Assembly (NCBI RefSeq): GCF_945952055.1
Contig: NZ_CAMFHB010000047.1
Location: 1-47,760, forward strand
From: an uncultured Alsobacter sp.
Lineage (GTDB): Bacteria > Pseudomonadota > Alphaproteobacteria > Rhizobiales > Beijerinckiaceae
Direction: 5' to 3'
DNA: 47,760 nucleotides
Positions 15,337-23,867 of the stretch are shown here, one piece after another. Both the position numbers and the translations under genes were made by a program. The notes under the pieces are model-generated. The model worked only from the letters and a program-made list of their open reading frames with translations, had not been told where the DNA came from and made no database searches. Position 1 is the first letter of the stretch. Each line of letters begins with the position of its first letter.

Positions 15337-15424
15337 CGTCAGACGAGACCCCGCGGCCTTCTGTCGGACACGCATATGGGGAGCCTGTTGCCGAACCGCA
15401 ACGGTGTGTCGACGAAGCCGCGCT

Positions 15425-15910
15425 TCAGATGCGGCGCGGCGGCTCGTCCTTGATCGACTTGACCTTGTGGAGCGACCAGGAGCCCGCACCCGCCCGGCAG
15501 GCGACGCCGCGCAGGTCGTCCGGCTTCTGCTGGACGACGATGGCGGCGCGGAACGAGCGGCACACCTGGTCGTCGCGGACATAGGCGTCGCCCTCGGCCA
15601 GGAAGCTGCCCTGGTTGCCGGTGGAGGGATTGGACCAGCGCACGGCGCCCTTGCGCACGGGATCGAGCGCCTGGTCGAGCGCTCCGCCGGCGATGACGAG
15701 ATCCTCGCCCGTCGCGGCCTCGGACAGGACGACGGTCTGGACGATCGACCCGGTCGTCAGTTCGGGTTCGGAGAAGGGTCCGAGAGGCAGATTGATGGAG
15801 CATCCCGCCGACAGGACCCCGGCGGCAAGCACCGCGCCGGCCGCAGCGCCGATCCGCAAACCACGACCGGACGACACCGGACGCCTTCCTTCAGCAGCGG
15901 CTTGTCCCAT
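15425..15910 (-). CDS. RT0821/Lpp0805-like surface lipoprotein
   Basis: 161 residues from ATG 15910. A basic N-terminus and a hydrophobic segment end in the lipobox LSAGC, so the mature protein is a lipoprotein. The C-terminal domain has VRWSNPSTGNQGSF, the pattern of the 16-kDa surface antigen family, and CRSFRAAI...GVACRAGAGSW with paired cysteines. Function is unknown in the family. An upstream ATG at 15973 would add 21 residues before the signal region and looks less likely. It is divergent from pdxH. Confidence 0.75.
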   Translation of the reverse strand: MGQAAAEGRRPVSSGRGLRIGAAAGAVLAAGVLSAGCSINLPLGPFSEPELTTGSIVQTVVLSEAATGEDLVIAGGALDQALDPVRKGAVRWSNPSTGNQGSFLAEGDAYVRDDQVCRSFRAAIVVQQKPDDLRGVACRAGAGSWSLHKVKSIKDEPPRRI

Positions 15911-15983
15911 ATAACGGCTTCGACCCTGTTCGTGGCTGTACGCAGCGCCCGTCTTCGCGGGCGCAACCGCCATGATTTAGCCG

Positions 15984-16598
15984 ATGGAAACGTTAATGGC
16001 TGGTGACTTCACGGCGTCCGACGACCCCTTTGCCCTCTTCGACACGTGGTTCGCCGAAGCGGCGAAATCCGAAGTCAACGATCCCAACGCGATGGCGCTG
16101 GCGACGGTGGACGCAGACGGGCTGCCCGACGTCCGGATGGTGCTCCTCAAGGGCGCCGATCCGGCCGGCTTCGTCTTCTACACCAACACGGAATCGGCCA
16201 AGGGCACGGAGCTCGCCGGCAACCCCAAGGCTGCCGTCGTGTTCCACTGGAAGAGCCTGCAGCGGCAGGTCCGCGTGCGCGGCCCGGTGGAACGGGTCAC
16301 CGACGCGGAGGCCGACGCCTATTTCGCCAGCCGGGCCCGCGACAGCCGGATCGGCGCCTGGGCGAGCCAGCAGTCGCGCCCGCTGGAAAGCCGCTTCGCG
16401 CTGGAGAAGGCCGTCGCCTACCACGCGGCCCGGTTCGCCGTGGGCGAGGTGCCCCGTCCGCCCCATTGGACGGGCTTCCGCATCAGGCCCGTCTACATGG
16501 AATTCTGGCAGAACGGCCTGTTCCGACTGCACGACCGTGTCGTGTTCCGCAGGCCGGCGCCGGAGGGCGACTGGAACCGCCAGCGCCTTTACCCCTGA
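15984..16598 (+). CDS. pdxH: Pyridoxamine 5'-phosphate oxidase
   Basis: FMN enzyme that oxidises pyridoxine/pyridoxamine 5'-phosphate to pyridoxal 5'-phosphate. The 204-residue length is normal. Diagnostic blocks are [41 protein letters not shown] and the C-terminal [12 protein letters not shown]...FWQ...RLHDR and WNRQRLYP. Two in-frame ATGs (15984 and 15996) are possible, neither with a good Shine-Dalgarno; I kept the first. The SDR gene follows after 51 nt on the same strand. Confidence 0.96.
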   Translation: METLMAGDFTASDDPFALFDTWFAEAAKSEVNDPNAMALATVDADGLPDVRMVLLKGADPAGFVFYTNTESAKGTELAGNPKAAVVFHWKSLQRQVRVRGPVERVTDAEADAYFASRARDSRIGAWASQQSRPLESRFALEKAVAYHAARFAVGEVPRPPHWTGFRIRPVYMEFWQNGLFRLHDRVVFRRPAPEGDWNRQRLYP

Positions 16599-16649
16599 CC
16601 TTTCCGCCGCGTGCTTGACGCGCGGCGCCGGACCTGAGCAGATCGCGCC

Positions 16650-17405
16650 ATGCCCAACAGTGCCCCTTCCAACGAGTCTCGCCGCGCCATGCTGCTGACC
16701 GGCGCAAGCCGCGGCATCGGGCACGCCACCGTGAAGCGATTCTCGGCCGCCGGCTGGCGCGTGATCACCTGCTCGCGCCATGCGTTTCCCGAGAACTGCC
16801 CCTGGGAGATGGGACCCGAGGACCACATCCAGGTGGACCTCGCCGATCCGGCCAACACCGAGGAGGCGATCGCGGAAATCCGCAGCCGCCTCGAGAACGG
16901 CCGCCTCGACGCGCTGGTGAACAATGCCGGCATCTCGCCCAAGGGCCCCGGCGGCGCGCGGCTGGGAACCATCGAGACCGCCATCGCCGACTGGCAGAAG
17001 GTGTTCCAGGTGAACTTCTTCGCCCCCGTCATGCTCGCCCGCGGCCTGCGGGCCGAGCTGGAGAAGGCGAAGGGCTCCGTCGTCAACGTGACGTCGATCG
17101 CCGGCTCGCGCGTGCATCCCTTCGCCGGCGCGGCCTACGCCACGTCGAAGGCGGCCCTGATGGGCCTCACCCGCGAGATGGCCGCCGACTTCGGCCCCCT
17201 CGGCATCCGGGTGAACGCCATCTCCCCCGGCGAGATCGACACCTCGATCCTCTCCCCGGGAACGGACAAGATCGTGGCCCAGATCCCGATGCGCCGCCTC
17301 GGAACGCCCGAGGAAGTGGCCAAGGCGATCTATTTCCTGTGCACCGACCAGTCGAGCTATGTCCACGGGGCCGAGATCCACATCAACGGCGGCCAGCACG
17401 TCTGA
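16650..17405 (+). CDS. SDR family NAD(P)-dependent oxidoreductase
   Basis: 251-residue classical short-chain dehydrogenase/reductase: cofactor loop TGASRGIG, NNAG, catalytic Ser in NVTSIAG and Tyr-x3-Lys in YATSK, then VNAISPGEIDT. The insert after the first strand (SRHAFPENCPWEMGPEDH) is unusual and may define a subfamily. The substrate cannot be told. The next gene's only plausible start codon lies 47 nt inside the 3' end of this gene, so the two are probably coupled. Confidence 0.9.
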   Translation: MPNSAPSNESRRAMLLTGASRGIGHATVKRFSAAGWRVITCSRHAFPENCPWEMGPEDHIQVDLADPANTEEAIAEIRSRLENGRLDALVNNAGISPKGPGGARLGTIETAIADWQKVFQVNFFAPVMLARGLRAELEKAKGSVVNVTSIAGSRVHPFAGAAYATSKAALMGLTREMAADFGPLGIRVNAISPGEIDTSILSPGTDKIVAQIPMRRLGTPEEVAKAIYFLCTDQSSYVHGAEIHINGGQHV

Positions 17406-17859
17406 GCCGCAGGCCGACACGCGGCTCTACCCGCCCCGCCCGATCCTGGCGGCGAGCGTCGCCGTGTTCCGCGACGACGGGCGCGTCCTCGTGGCCGCGC
17501 GGACGAAGCCCCCGGGCCCGGACGTCTTCTCGCTGCCCGGCGGCGTCGTCGAGATCGGCGAGACCCTGGAGCAGGCCGCCCTGCGCGAGCTGGACGAGGA
17601 GGTCGGCGTGCGCGCCCGCATTCTCGGCTTCGCCGGCCATGTCGAGGTGATCGAGCGCGACGAGGCCGGCGCCGTGCGCCGCCATTTCGTCGTCAACGCG
17701 TTTTCGGGCACCTGGCTGGAGGGCGAACCGACCACCGGGCCGGAGGCCTCGGAGGTTCGCTTCGTCGCCCTCGACGAGCTCGCCGGCCTGAAGACCACGC
17801 CGGGTCTGGCCGGCATCGTCGCGCGCGCCCACGCGGTCTGGCGGGAGCGCCGGCCATGA
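17359..17859 (+). CDS. NUDIX hydrolase
   Basis: 166 residues with a complete Nudix box (GGVVEIGETLEQAALRELDEEVGV), so a catalytically competent pyrophosphatase. The strands before it (ASVAVFRDDGRVLVAAR) belong to the fold. No ATG, GTG or TTG occurs in frame between 17359 and that first strand, so ATG 17359, overlapping the SDR by 47 nt, is the best start; its first ~20 residues are low-complexity. The stop overlaps the next start (ATGA). Substrate unknown; ADP-ribose-like or oxidised nucleotides are typical. Confidence 0.87.
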   Translation: MSTGPRSTSTAASTSEPQADTRLYPPRPILAASVAVFRDDGRVLVAARTKPPGPDVFSLPGGVVEIGETLEQAALRELDEEVGVRARILGFAGHVEVIERDEAGAVRRHFVVNAFSGTWLEGEPTTGPEASEVRFVALDELAGLKTTPGLAGIVARAHAVWRERRP

Positions 17860-18389
17860 GGCGCGCGGCCGCCCTCCTCCTGTGTCTCGTCGCGCTCGTG
17901 GCGACCGCCCCCGACGAGGCGCTGGCCCAGTTCTACTGGCCCTGGCAGCAGCGCCCCGCGCCGCCGCCTCCCCCGCCCGCGCCGGTGCAGCAGCCCCGCC
18001 GCCCCCGCCCGGTGGCCAAGCCCGCGACCCCGCCCACGGCCGACGCCGCGAAGAAGGACGCCGCCGTGGAGCAGCCGGAGGCCCCGCCGCCGCCCTACGA
18101 GCCGCAGCTCCTGCGCCTGTCCGAGATCATGGGCGCGCTCGCCTTCCTGCGCCCGCTGTGCGGCGCCCAGGACGAGAACGAATGGCGCCAGCGCATGGGC
18201 CAGCTCATGGACGCGGAAGCCGCCACGGCCCGCCGCAAGGAACGCCTCGCCGGCGCCTACAACAAGGGCTACCGCGAATACGCCCAGAGCTACCTGCGCT
18301 GCACCCCGGCCGCCGAGACCATCATCGGCCGCTACGTCGACGAAGGCAGCAAGCTCGCCCGCGAACTGGCCAGCCGCTACGGGGGTTGA
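17856..18389 (+). CDS. Exported TIGR02301-like protein of unknown function
   Basis: 177 residues. A cleavable signal peptide (AALLLCLVALVATAPDEALA) is followed by a Pro-rich low-complexity segment (about residues 30-80, many PPP and RPRP). The conserved C-terminal helical region contains LRLSEIMGALAFLRPLCG and YNKGYREYAQSYLRC, with two cysteines that may pair. This matches the alphaproteobacterial TIGR02301 family, which has no assigned role; the export signal puts it in the periplasm. The start overlaps the NUDIX stop by 4 nt, so it is the last gene of the pdxH-SDR-NUDIX run. Confidence 0.8.
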   Translation: MRRAAALLLCLVALVATAPDEALAQFYWPWQQRPAPPPPPPAPVQQPRRPRPVAKPATPPTADAAKKDAAVEQPEAPPPPYEPQLLRLSEIMGALAFLRPLCGAQDENEWRQRMGQLMDAEAATARRKERLAGAYNKGYREYAQSYLRCTPAAETIIGRYVDEGSKLARELASRYGG

Positions 18390-18414
18390 ATCCTGGCCAG
18401 TCCAGCTTGCCTCA

Positions 18415-18603
18415 CTCTCTCCGCGTCATGGCCGGGCTTGGCCCGGCCACCCACGACTTGAGCATGGCTCCGGCAAAGTCGTGGGTCCCCGGGCCAGGCC
18501 CGGGGAGGACGGCTGAGAGGTCGGTTCGAACTGGACTGACAGTCCTCTGGCAAACGATTCACACGCTCTGGGCCGCCGCAGGCGGCGTGTCGAAGGACGC
18601 ACC
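18415..18603. repeat. Composite double-hairpin repeat, right TIR intact
   Basis: Fills the gap between convergent genes ending at 18389 and 18609. Hairpin 1 at 18429-18449 is the TGGCC type and hairpin 2 at 18486-18506 the TCCCC type (arms TCCCCGGGC/GCCCGGGGA). A linker with GGACTG-A-CAGTCC follows, then the terminal module GCCGCCGCAGGCGGC-GTGTCGAAGGACGC (about 18573-18602). The linker matches, inverted, the left flank of the copy at 42265-42547. Confidence 0.85.
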
Positions 18604-18608
18604 ATCTC

Positions 18609-19949
18609 TCACCCGCGCGGAGCGAGCGTTTCCACGAACTCGACCGGCTCGCCGCGCGAGGGCGTCACCAGTTCGCCGTCCCACATGACGATGGCGCCCC
18701 GGACGATTGTGCCCACCGGCCAGCCGGTGACGTCCACCCCGTCATACGGCGTCCAGGCGCTTTTGGAGGCGATCCAGTCGTTGGTGATGGTCTCGCGCCG
18801 CTTCAGGTCGACCACCGTCAGGTCCGCGTCGTAGCCCACCGCGATGCGGCCCTTGCGGGCCGTGCCGAAGATCCGGGCCGGTCCGGCGCTCGTCAGGTCC
18901 ACGAGCCGCTCCAGGGTGAGGCGGCCGGCATTGACGTGGTCGAGCATGATCGGGACGAGCGTCTGCACGCCGGTCATCCCCGACGGGCTGTCGGGGTACG
19001 TCTTGCGCTTTTCCTCGAGGGTGTGCGGCGCGTGGTCGGAGCCGAGCACGTCGACGATGCCCTGCTCGAGGCCCTTCCAGATTCCGGCGCGGTGCGCGGC
19101 GTCGCGCACCGGCGGGTTCATCTGGGCGAGCGTGCCGAGGCGCTCGTAGCAGTCCGGCGCGACCAGCGTCAGGTGGTGCGGCGTCGCCTCGCAGGTGGCC
19201 ACGTCCTTGGCGCCGGCGAGGAAGTCCATCTCCTGCGCGGTCGAGATGTGCAGCACGTGGATGCGCGCGCCGGTGCGGCGGGCGATCGCCACGAGGCGCT
19301 CGGTGCAGCGCATGGCCGCTTCCGGCGAACGCCAGACGGGATGGGAGCGCGGGTCGCCTTGCACGCGCAGGTCCTTGCGGGCCCGCAGCATCTCCTCGTC
19401 CTCCGAATGGAAGGCTGCCCGGCGACGAGTGCGACTCAGGACGGCCTCGATGCCGGGATCGTCCTCGATCAGCAGGCTGCCGGTCGACGAGCCCATGAAC
19501 ACCTTGATGCCGGCCGCGCCCGGCAGGCGCTCCAGGTCGCGCACCTCCGCGGCGTTGGCGTGGGTGCCGCCGACCCAGAAGGCGAAGTCGCAATGCATCC
19601 GGTGCCGGCCACGCCGCACCTTGTCGGCGAGCGCCTCCGGCGTGGTCGTCTCGGGCTTGGTGTTGGGCATCTCGAACACAGCGGTGACGCCGCCCATGAC
19701 GGCGGCGAGCGACCCGGTCTCGAGGTCTTCCTTGTGGTCGAGCCCGGGCTCGCGGAAATGCACCTGGCTGTCGATGACGCCTGGCATGATGTGCAGGCCC
19801 GAACAGTCGACACGGCGGCCGGCTGAGGCCTGCGACAGGTCGCCGAGCGCGGCGATGCGCCCGTCGCGAATGCCGATGTCGGTCTCGTGCCGGCCGTCCT
19901 GGTTCACGACGGTGGCGCGGGCGAGGACGAGGTCGTAGGTCGCGGCCAT
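18609..19949 (-). CDS. pyrC: Dihydroorotase (class I-like, IIb-type active site)
   Basis: Interconverts N-carbamoyl-aspartate and dihydroorotate in pyrimidine synthesis. 446 residues from ATG 19949; the frame is open far upstream, but MAATYDLVLARATVV is the amidohydrolase start and lies just before the divergent ygfZ. Motifs: PGVIDSQVHFREPG (57-69), EMPNTKP, HSEDEEML, HVLHIST, CEATPHHL and VLGSDHAPHT. The metal-binding HxH is read as Gln62-x-His64, so the first histidine is missing. I recall this variant in alphaproteobacterial dihydroorotases, so I keep the call, but a related amidohydrolase or non-catalytic PyrC-like subunit is possible. It is monocistronic here, with no pyrB adjacent. Confidence 0.85.
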   Translation of the reverse strand: MAATYDLVLARATVVNQDGRHETDIGIRDGRIAALGDLSQASAGRRVDCSGLHIMPGVIDSQVHFREPGLDHKEDLETGSLAAVMGGVTAVFEMPNTKPETTTPEALADKVRRGRHRMHCDFAFWVGGTHANAAEVRDLERLPGAAGIKVFMGSSTGSLLIEDDPGIEAVLSRTRRRAAFHSEDEEMLRARKDLRVQGDPRSHPVWRSPEAAMRCTERLVAIARRTGARIHVLHISTAQEMDFLAGAKDVATCEATPHHLTLVAPDCYERLGTLAQMNPPVRDAAHRAGIWKGLEQGIVDVLGSDHAPHTLEEKRKTYPDSPSGMTGVQTLVPIMLDHVNAGRLTLERLVDLTSAGPARIFGTARKGRIAVGYDADLTVVDLKRRETITNDWIASKSAWTPYDGVDVTGWPVGTIVRGAIVMWDGELVTPSRGEPVEFVETLAPRG

Positions 19950-20054
19950 GCGGAACTCCGGATCTTGATGCGTCTTCGGCAGGGCATAGGTAACGTGCAG
20001 CATCGGCGCAAGCGCGCCGTCACCGCCGTCCCCCGTTCCCAAAAGGAAATCCGC

Positions 20055-20930
20055 ATGCCAGCCGTCTTCCTCGCCGACCGCGGGATCGTTCGCGTCGCGG
20101 GGGCCGATGCCCGAACCTTCCTCGATGGCCTCGTGACGAGCGCCATGGACAAGGTCACGCCCCGGCAGTCCCGCTGGACCGCCCTGCTCTCCCCGCAGGG
20201 CAAGATCCTGTTCGACTTCATCGTGTTCGAGGCACCCGACGGCGGCTTCCTCCTCGACGTGGGTCGCGCCGTGGCGCCGGACCTCGCCAAGCGCCTCGGC
20301 TTCTACAAGCTGCGCGCCAAGGTCGAGGTCGCCGACGTGTCGGAGGGCTTCGGGGTGCTCGCGAGCTGGGACGAGCCGCCGGCGGGCGACGAGGCCGCCG
20401 TCGAGACGGTGGACCCGCGCTGGCCGGCGATGGGCCTGCGGGCGATTCTCCCCCGCGACCGCGCCGCGGCCCGCGCGACGGCCGACGGCGACGCGTACCA
20501 CGCCCGCCGCGTGCTCATGGGCATTCCCGAGGGCGGCCGTGACTTCGTCTACGGCGACGCCTTCCCCCACGAGGCGGACATGGACCAGCTTGCCGGCGTC
20601 GACTTCGACAAGGGCTGCTTCGTGGGCCAGGAGGTCGTGTCGCGCATGCAGCACCGGGGCACGGCGCGCACACGGCTTGTGCCCGTCACCTTCGCCGACG
20701 GCGTGTCGCCGCCGGAGGGCACCGAGGCCATGGCCGGCGGAAAAGCCGCCGGCAGGGTTTATTCGGCGGCCCCGGGCGGACGGGCACTGGCCATGCTGCG
20801 GCTCGACCGCGTCGAGGACGCACTCGCCGCCGGGGAGGCACTGGAGGCCGGCGGCCTCGCCTTCAGCCTGTCGCGCCCCGATTTCGCGACCTTCCCGATC
20901 CCGGGGGTTCCGGCTAAACCGGACGCATGA
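20055..20930 (+). CDS. ygfZ: Folate-binding YgfZ/CAF17 family protein
   Basis: Folate-dependent accessory factor for iron-sulfur enzymes. 291 residues related to the T-protein fold. The family signature K-G-C-x-x-G-Q-E is clear in DKGCFVGQEVVSRMQHRG, and the N-terminal GADARTFLDGLVTS and LSPQGKILFD blocks also fit. AAAAGGAA precedes ATG 20055; the longer open frame from 19887 runs into the dihydroorotase gene. The stop overlaps the tag start (ATGA), the first link in a five-gene chain. Confidence 0.94.
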   Translation: MPAVFLADRGIVRVAGADARTFLDGLVTSAMDKVTPRQSRWTALLSPQGKILFDFIVFEAPDGGFLLDVGRAVAPDLAKRLGFYKLRAKVEVADVSEGFGVLASWDEPPAGDEAAVETVDPRWPAMGLRAILPRDRAAARATADGDAYHARRVLMGIPEGGRDFVYGDAFPHEADMDQLAGVDFDKGCFVGQEVVSRMQHRGTARTRLVPVTFADGVSPPEGTEAMAGGKAAGRVYSAAPGGRALAMLRLDRVEDALAAGEALEAGGLAFSLSRPDFATFPIPGVPAKPDA

Positions 20931-21541
20931 CCGCTTCGCCCCTGATCATCCATGCCGACGGCAAGGCCCGTTGCCCCTGGCCCGGCACAGACCCGTTCTA
21001 TGTCGCCTATCACGACACGGACTGGGGCGTGCCCGAGCGCGACGACCGCGCGCTCTTCGAGAAGCTGATCCTGGACGGTTTCCAGGCCGGCCTGTCCTGG
21101 ATCACCATCCTGCGCAAGCGCGAGAACTTCCGGCGCGCCTTCGAGGGCTTCGAGCCCGAGCGGATCGCGGCCTGGGGCCCCGAGCGCGTCGAAGAGCTCA
21201 TGGGAGACGCCGGCATCGTCCGCAACCGGTCGAAGATCGAATCGGCGGTCAAGTCGGCGCGTGCCTATCTCGCCATCCAGGAGCGCCAGGGCTTCTCGAC
21301 CTTCCTGTGGGACTTCCTCGACGGCCGGCCGGTCCAGAACAGCTTCCGCACGCCCAAAGAGGTGCCGGCCGAAACCGAGATCTCGCGCAAGATGTCCAAG
21401 GCGCTGCGGGCCGAAGGCTTCAACTTCGTCGGGCCCACCATCGTCTATGCCTTCATGCAGGCGGTCGGCATGGTCAACGACCACCTCGTCGGCTGCTTCC
21501 GTCACGAGGAGGTGCGCGCCCTCTCGGAGAAGACGCGGTGA
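20927..21541 (+). CDS. tag: DNA-3-methyladenine glycosylase I
   Basis: Removes 3-methyladenine from alkylated DNA. 204 residues. The zinc-snap ligands of Tag are all present with the right spacing: Cys16 and His29 (CPWPGTDPFYVAYHDTDWG) and His186 and Cys190 (NDHLVGC). The substrate region (LFEKLILDGFQAGLSWITILRKRE) is also conserved. It overlaps ygfZ by 4 nt upstream and the HD hydrolase by 4 nt downstream. Confidence 0.96.
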   Translation: MTASPLIIHADGKARCPWPGTDPFYVAYHDTDWGVPERDDRALFEKLILDGFQAGLSWITILRKRENFRRAFEGFEPERIAAWGPERVEELMGDAGIVRNRSKIESAVKSARAYLAIQERQGFSTFLWDFLDGRPVQNSFRTPKEVPAETEISRKMSKALRAEGFNFVGPTIVYAFMQAVGMVNDHLVGCFRHEEVRALSEKTR

Positions 21542-22182
21542 GCGGCCGGCGCAGCGCCCGGGACGCGGCGCCGCGCGCCTGGCAGCGCATGCTGTCGGGA
21601 CGCAGGCTCGACCTGCTCGACCCCTCCCCCCTCGACGTGGAGATCGAGGACATCGCCCACGGGCTGGCGCGCGTGGCGCGCTGGAACGGCCAGACGCGCG
21701 GCGCGCACATCTATTCGGTCGCCCAGCACTCGCTGCTGGTGGCGGCCATCGCGCGCCTCGCGGATCCGGCGCTGGCGCCGGAGGCGGAGCTCTTCGTGCT
21801 GCTGCACGACGCGCCCGAATACGTGATCGGCGACATCATCTCGCCGTTCAAGGCGGTGCTGGGAGACGGCTACAAGGGTGTGGAGAAGCGCCTGCTCTCG
21901 GCCATCCACCTGCGCTTCGGCCTCGCCCCCGAGGCACCCAGGGCGATCGCGGTGCTCGCCAAGTCGGCCGACAAGGCCGCCGCCTTCCTCGAGGCGACGC
22001 GGCTCGCGGGCTTTGCCACCGACGAGGCCCTGCGCTTCTTCGGCCGCCCCTGCGCGGTGCCCCACGACATCGACCACATCGTGGAACCGTGGAGCGCGGA
22101 CGAGGCCAAGACACGGTTCCTGGAGCGGTTCGAGGCCATCGAGGCGGCCCGGTCGGAGCCCGCCGTGGCCCGGCCGAGCTGA
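21538..22182 (+). CDS. HD-domain phosphohydrolase (YfbR-like 5'-nucleotidase family)
   Basis: 214 residues from GTG 21538, which overlaps the tag stop (GTGA); no better start exists nearby. HD ligands: His64 (SVAQHSLLVA), His90-Asp91 (LLHDAPEYVIGDI) and a later Asp (KSADKAAAF). Relatives dephosphorylate deoxynucleoside monophosphates; that activity is inference. It sits between a DNA-repair glycosylase and a tyrosine phosphatase-like gene, and is followed after 11 nt by a gene with a good GGGAGG ribosome site. Confidence 0.85.
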   Translation: MSGRRSARDAAPRAWQRMLSGRRLDLLDPSPLDVEIEDIAHGLARVARWNGQTRGAHIYSVAQHSLLVAAIARLADPALAPEAELFVLLHDAPEYVIGDIISPFKAVLGDGYKGVEKRLLSAIHLRFGLAPEAPRAIAVLAKSADKAAAFLEATRLAGFATDEALRFFGRPCAVPHDIDHIVEPWSADEAKTRFLERFEAIEAARSEPAVARPS

Positions 22183-22193
22183 GGGAGGACGCC

Positions 22194-22706
22194 ATGCCCG
22201 CGATCCACGTCACGCCGCTCTCCCGCCTGCACGAAACCGTGGAGGCGAGCGGCGCCAGCCACGTGGTGACGCTGATCAACGTGTCGACGCCGGTGGAGCG
22301 CCCCGCCTCGATCCCGCAGGAGCGCCATCTCTTCATCGGCGTGAGCGACATCGTCCAGGACATGGACGGCCACGTGCTGCCGGGCCAGGACCATGTCGAG
22401 CGTCTCCTGGGCTTCGTCCGACAATGGGACCGGGAGAAGCCCATGGTCATCCACTGCTGGGCCGGGATCAGCCGCTCCACCGCGGCGGCGTTCATCAGCC
22501 TGTGCGCCCTGCGGCCCGACCGCGACGAGGCGGAACTCGCCCGCGAACTGCGCCTGCGCGCCCCCTCGGCGACGCCCAACGCCCGGCTCGTGTCCGTCGC
22601 CGACGCCCTGCTGCGGCGCGAAGGCCGCATGACGGAGGCGGTGGCGGCGATCGGACGCGGCGCCGACGCCTTCGAGGGAACGCCCTTCCACCTGAAGGTG
22701 GAGTGA
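22194..22706 (+). CDS. Protein tyrosine phosphatase-like (dual-specificity fold) protein
   Basis: 170 residues with the cysteine phosphatase P-loop HCWAGISRS (His87, Cys88, Arg94; HC-x5-R). The preceding DHVERLLGFVRQW helix and the following STAAAFISL fit bacterial PTP/DSP proteins. The general-acid loop is not obvious by eye. GGGAGG lies 8-13 nt before ATG 22194. The next gene begins one base after its stop, so they are coupled. Substrate unknown; rhizobial relatives are annotated only as tyrosine phosphatases. Confidence 0.85.
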   Translation: MPAIHVTPLSRLHETVEASGASHVVTLINVSTPVERPASIPQERHLFIGVSDIVQDMDGHVLPGQDHVERLLGFVRQWDREKPMVIHCWAGISRSTAAAFISLCALRPDRDEAELARELRLRAPSATPNARLVSVADALLRREGRMTEAVAAIGRGADAFEGTPFHLKVE

Positions 22707-22707
22707 C

Positions 22708-23706
22708 ATGGCCGCGGCGCGCCCCGAGACCCCGATCGAGATCGGCGTCGCCGCCGCGGTCGTCGCCGTCGAGGGCAACGGGCCGCGCATCCTGGTCTCG
22801 CGCGGCGACGACGACGTGCCGGGCCTGCCGTCGGGCCGCTTCGATCCGGTGGGTCACCGCACCATCGAGATCGGTCTGCGCGCCTTCGTGACCGAACAGA
22901 CCCAGCTTTCGCTGGGCTATGTCGAGCAGCTCTACACCTTCGGCGACCGGGGGCGTAGCGCCACCGCGAGCGACGAGGCGCCCCACGTCGTCTCCATCGG
23001 CTATCTCGCGCTCACGCGGCTGGCGGGCAGCACGGCCAGGCTGCCGCCCGGCGTGCGGCTGCGCGGCTGGTACGAGTTCTTCCCCTGGGAGGACTGGCGC
23101 GGCGGCCGCCCCGCCATTCTCGACCGCGCCATTCTGCCCAACCTCGCCCGCTGGGTGGCCGACACCGAGGGCGAGCGCGCCGAGGGCGACCGGCGCGTCC
23201 TTTCCCGCGCCGAGCGCCTGCGGCTGTGCTTCGGCGTCTCCGCCGATGCCGGCGAGCCGGAGGTGTGGGACGAGGAGAAGGTGCTGGAGCGCTACGAACT
23301 TCTGTACGAGGCAGGGCTCGTCGCGGAGGCCGCCCGGGACGGCCGCCCGGCGGCCGACGCCTGGTCGCCGGCCCCGACGCTGGGCGAACCGATGATGTTC
23401 GACCACCGCCGCATCCTCGCCACCGCCATGGGGCGGCTGAGGGCGAAGCTCAAATATCGGCCGGTGGTGTTCGAGCTCCTGCCGCCGGTGTTCACCCTCA
23501 CCGCCCTTCAGAAGACGGTCGAGGCGATCTCCGGACGGCACCTGCACACCCAGAACTTCCGCAGGCTCGTGGAGGGCACGGCGCTGGTCGAGCCCACGGG
23601 CGAGTTCGCGACGACGGGGGGCCGCCCCGCTGCCCTCTTCCGCTTCCGCCGCGAAGTCGTGCAGGAGCGCCCCTCCCCGGGCCTGCGCCTGGGCGGCCGC
23701 GCCTGA
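22708..23706 (+). CDS. NUDIX-like transcriptional regulator, NadQ/COG4111 type
   Basis: 332 residues. The N-terminal half has a Nudix-like fold, but the box is degenerate: after SGRFDPVGH the REUxEE core is replaced by GLRAFVTEQTQL, so hydrolysis is unlikely. The C-terminal third (LKYRPVVFELLPPVFTLTALQKTVEAISGR...NFRRLVE) resembles the winged-helix part of NrtR-like regulators. In alphaproteobacteria the COG4111 family (NadQ) is predicted to control NAD biosynthesis genes. No nad gene is in this window, so the target is unknown. It is the last gene of the ygfZ run. The 161-nt gap after it carries TTGGCA (about 23786) as a weak candidate -35 for the next gene. Confidence 0.75.
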   Translation: MAAARPETPIEIGVAAAVVAVEGNGPRILVSRGDDDVPGLPSGRFDPVGHRTIEIGLRAFVTEQTQLSLGYVEQLYTFGDRGRSATASDEAPHVVSIGYLALTRLAGSTARLPPGVRLRGWYEFFPWEDWRGGRPAILDRAILPNLARWVADTEGERAEGDRRVLSRAERLRLCFGVSADAGEPEVWDEEKVLERYELLYEAGLVAEAARDGRPAADAWSPAPTLGEPMMFDHRRILATAMGRLRAKLKYRPVVFELLPPVFTLTALQKTVEAISGRHLHTQNFRRLVEGTALVEPTGEFATTGGRPAALFRFRREVVQERPSPGLRLGGRA

Positions 23707-23867
23707 CGACGGATCTCCGGCCGCCCTTGCCATGCGACGCGCTGGGACCGGCGCCGGGATAACGGCGGCAGCCCCATCCAGAGGTTGGCAATTGTTGACC
23801 TCGCCGCATTAGACTGCGCGCGGGGATACAACCTGCACGGATTGTGCGGGCGGGGGCTCGGCGTCGC

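Noticed and set aside
15282-15424. CIRCE heat-shock operator upstream of the DnaJ-like gene
   Set aside because: The inverted repeat present is ATGGCGC-N7-GCGCCAT, unrelated to TTAGCACTC-N9-GAGTGCTAA.
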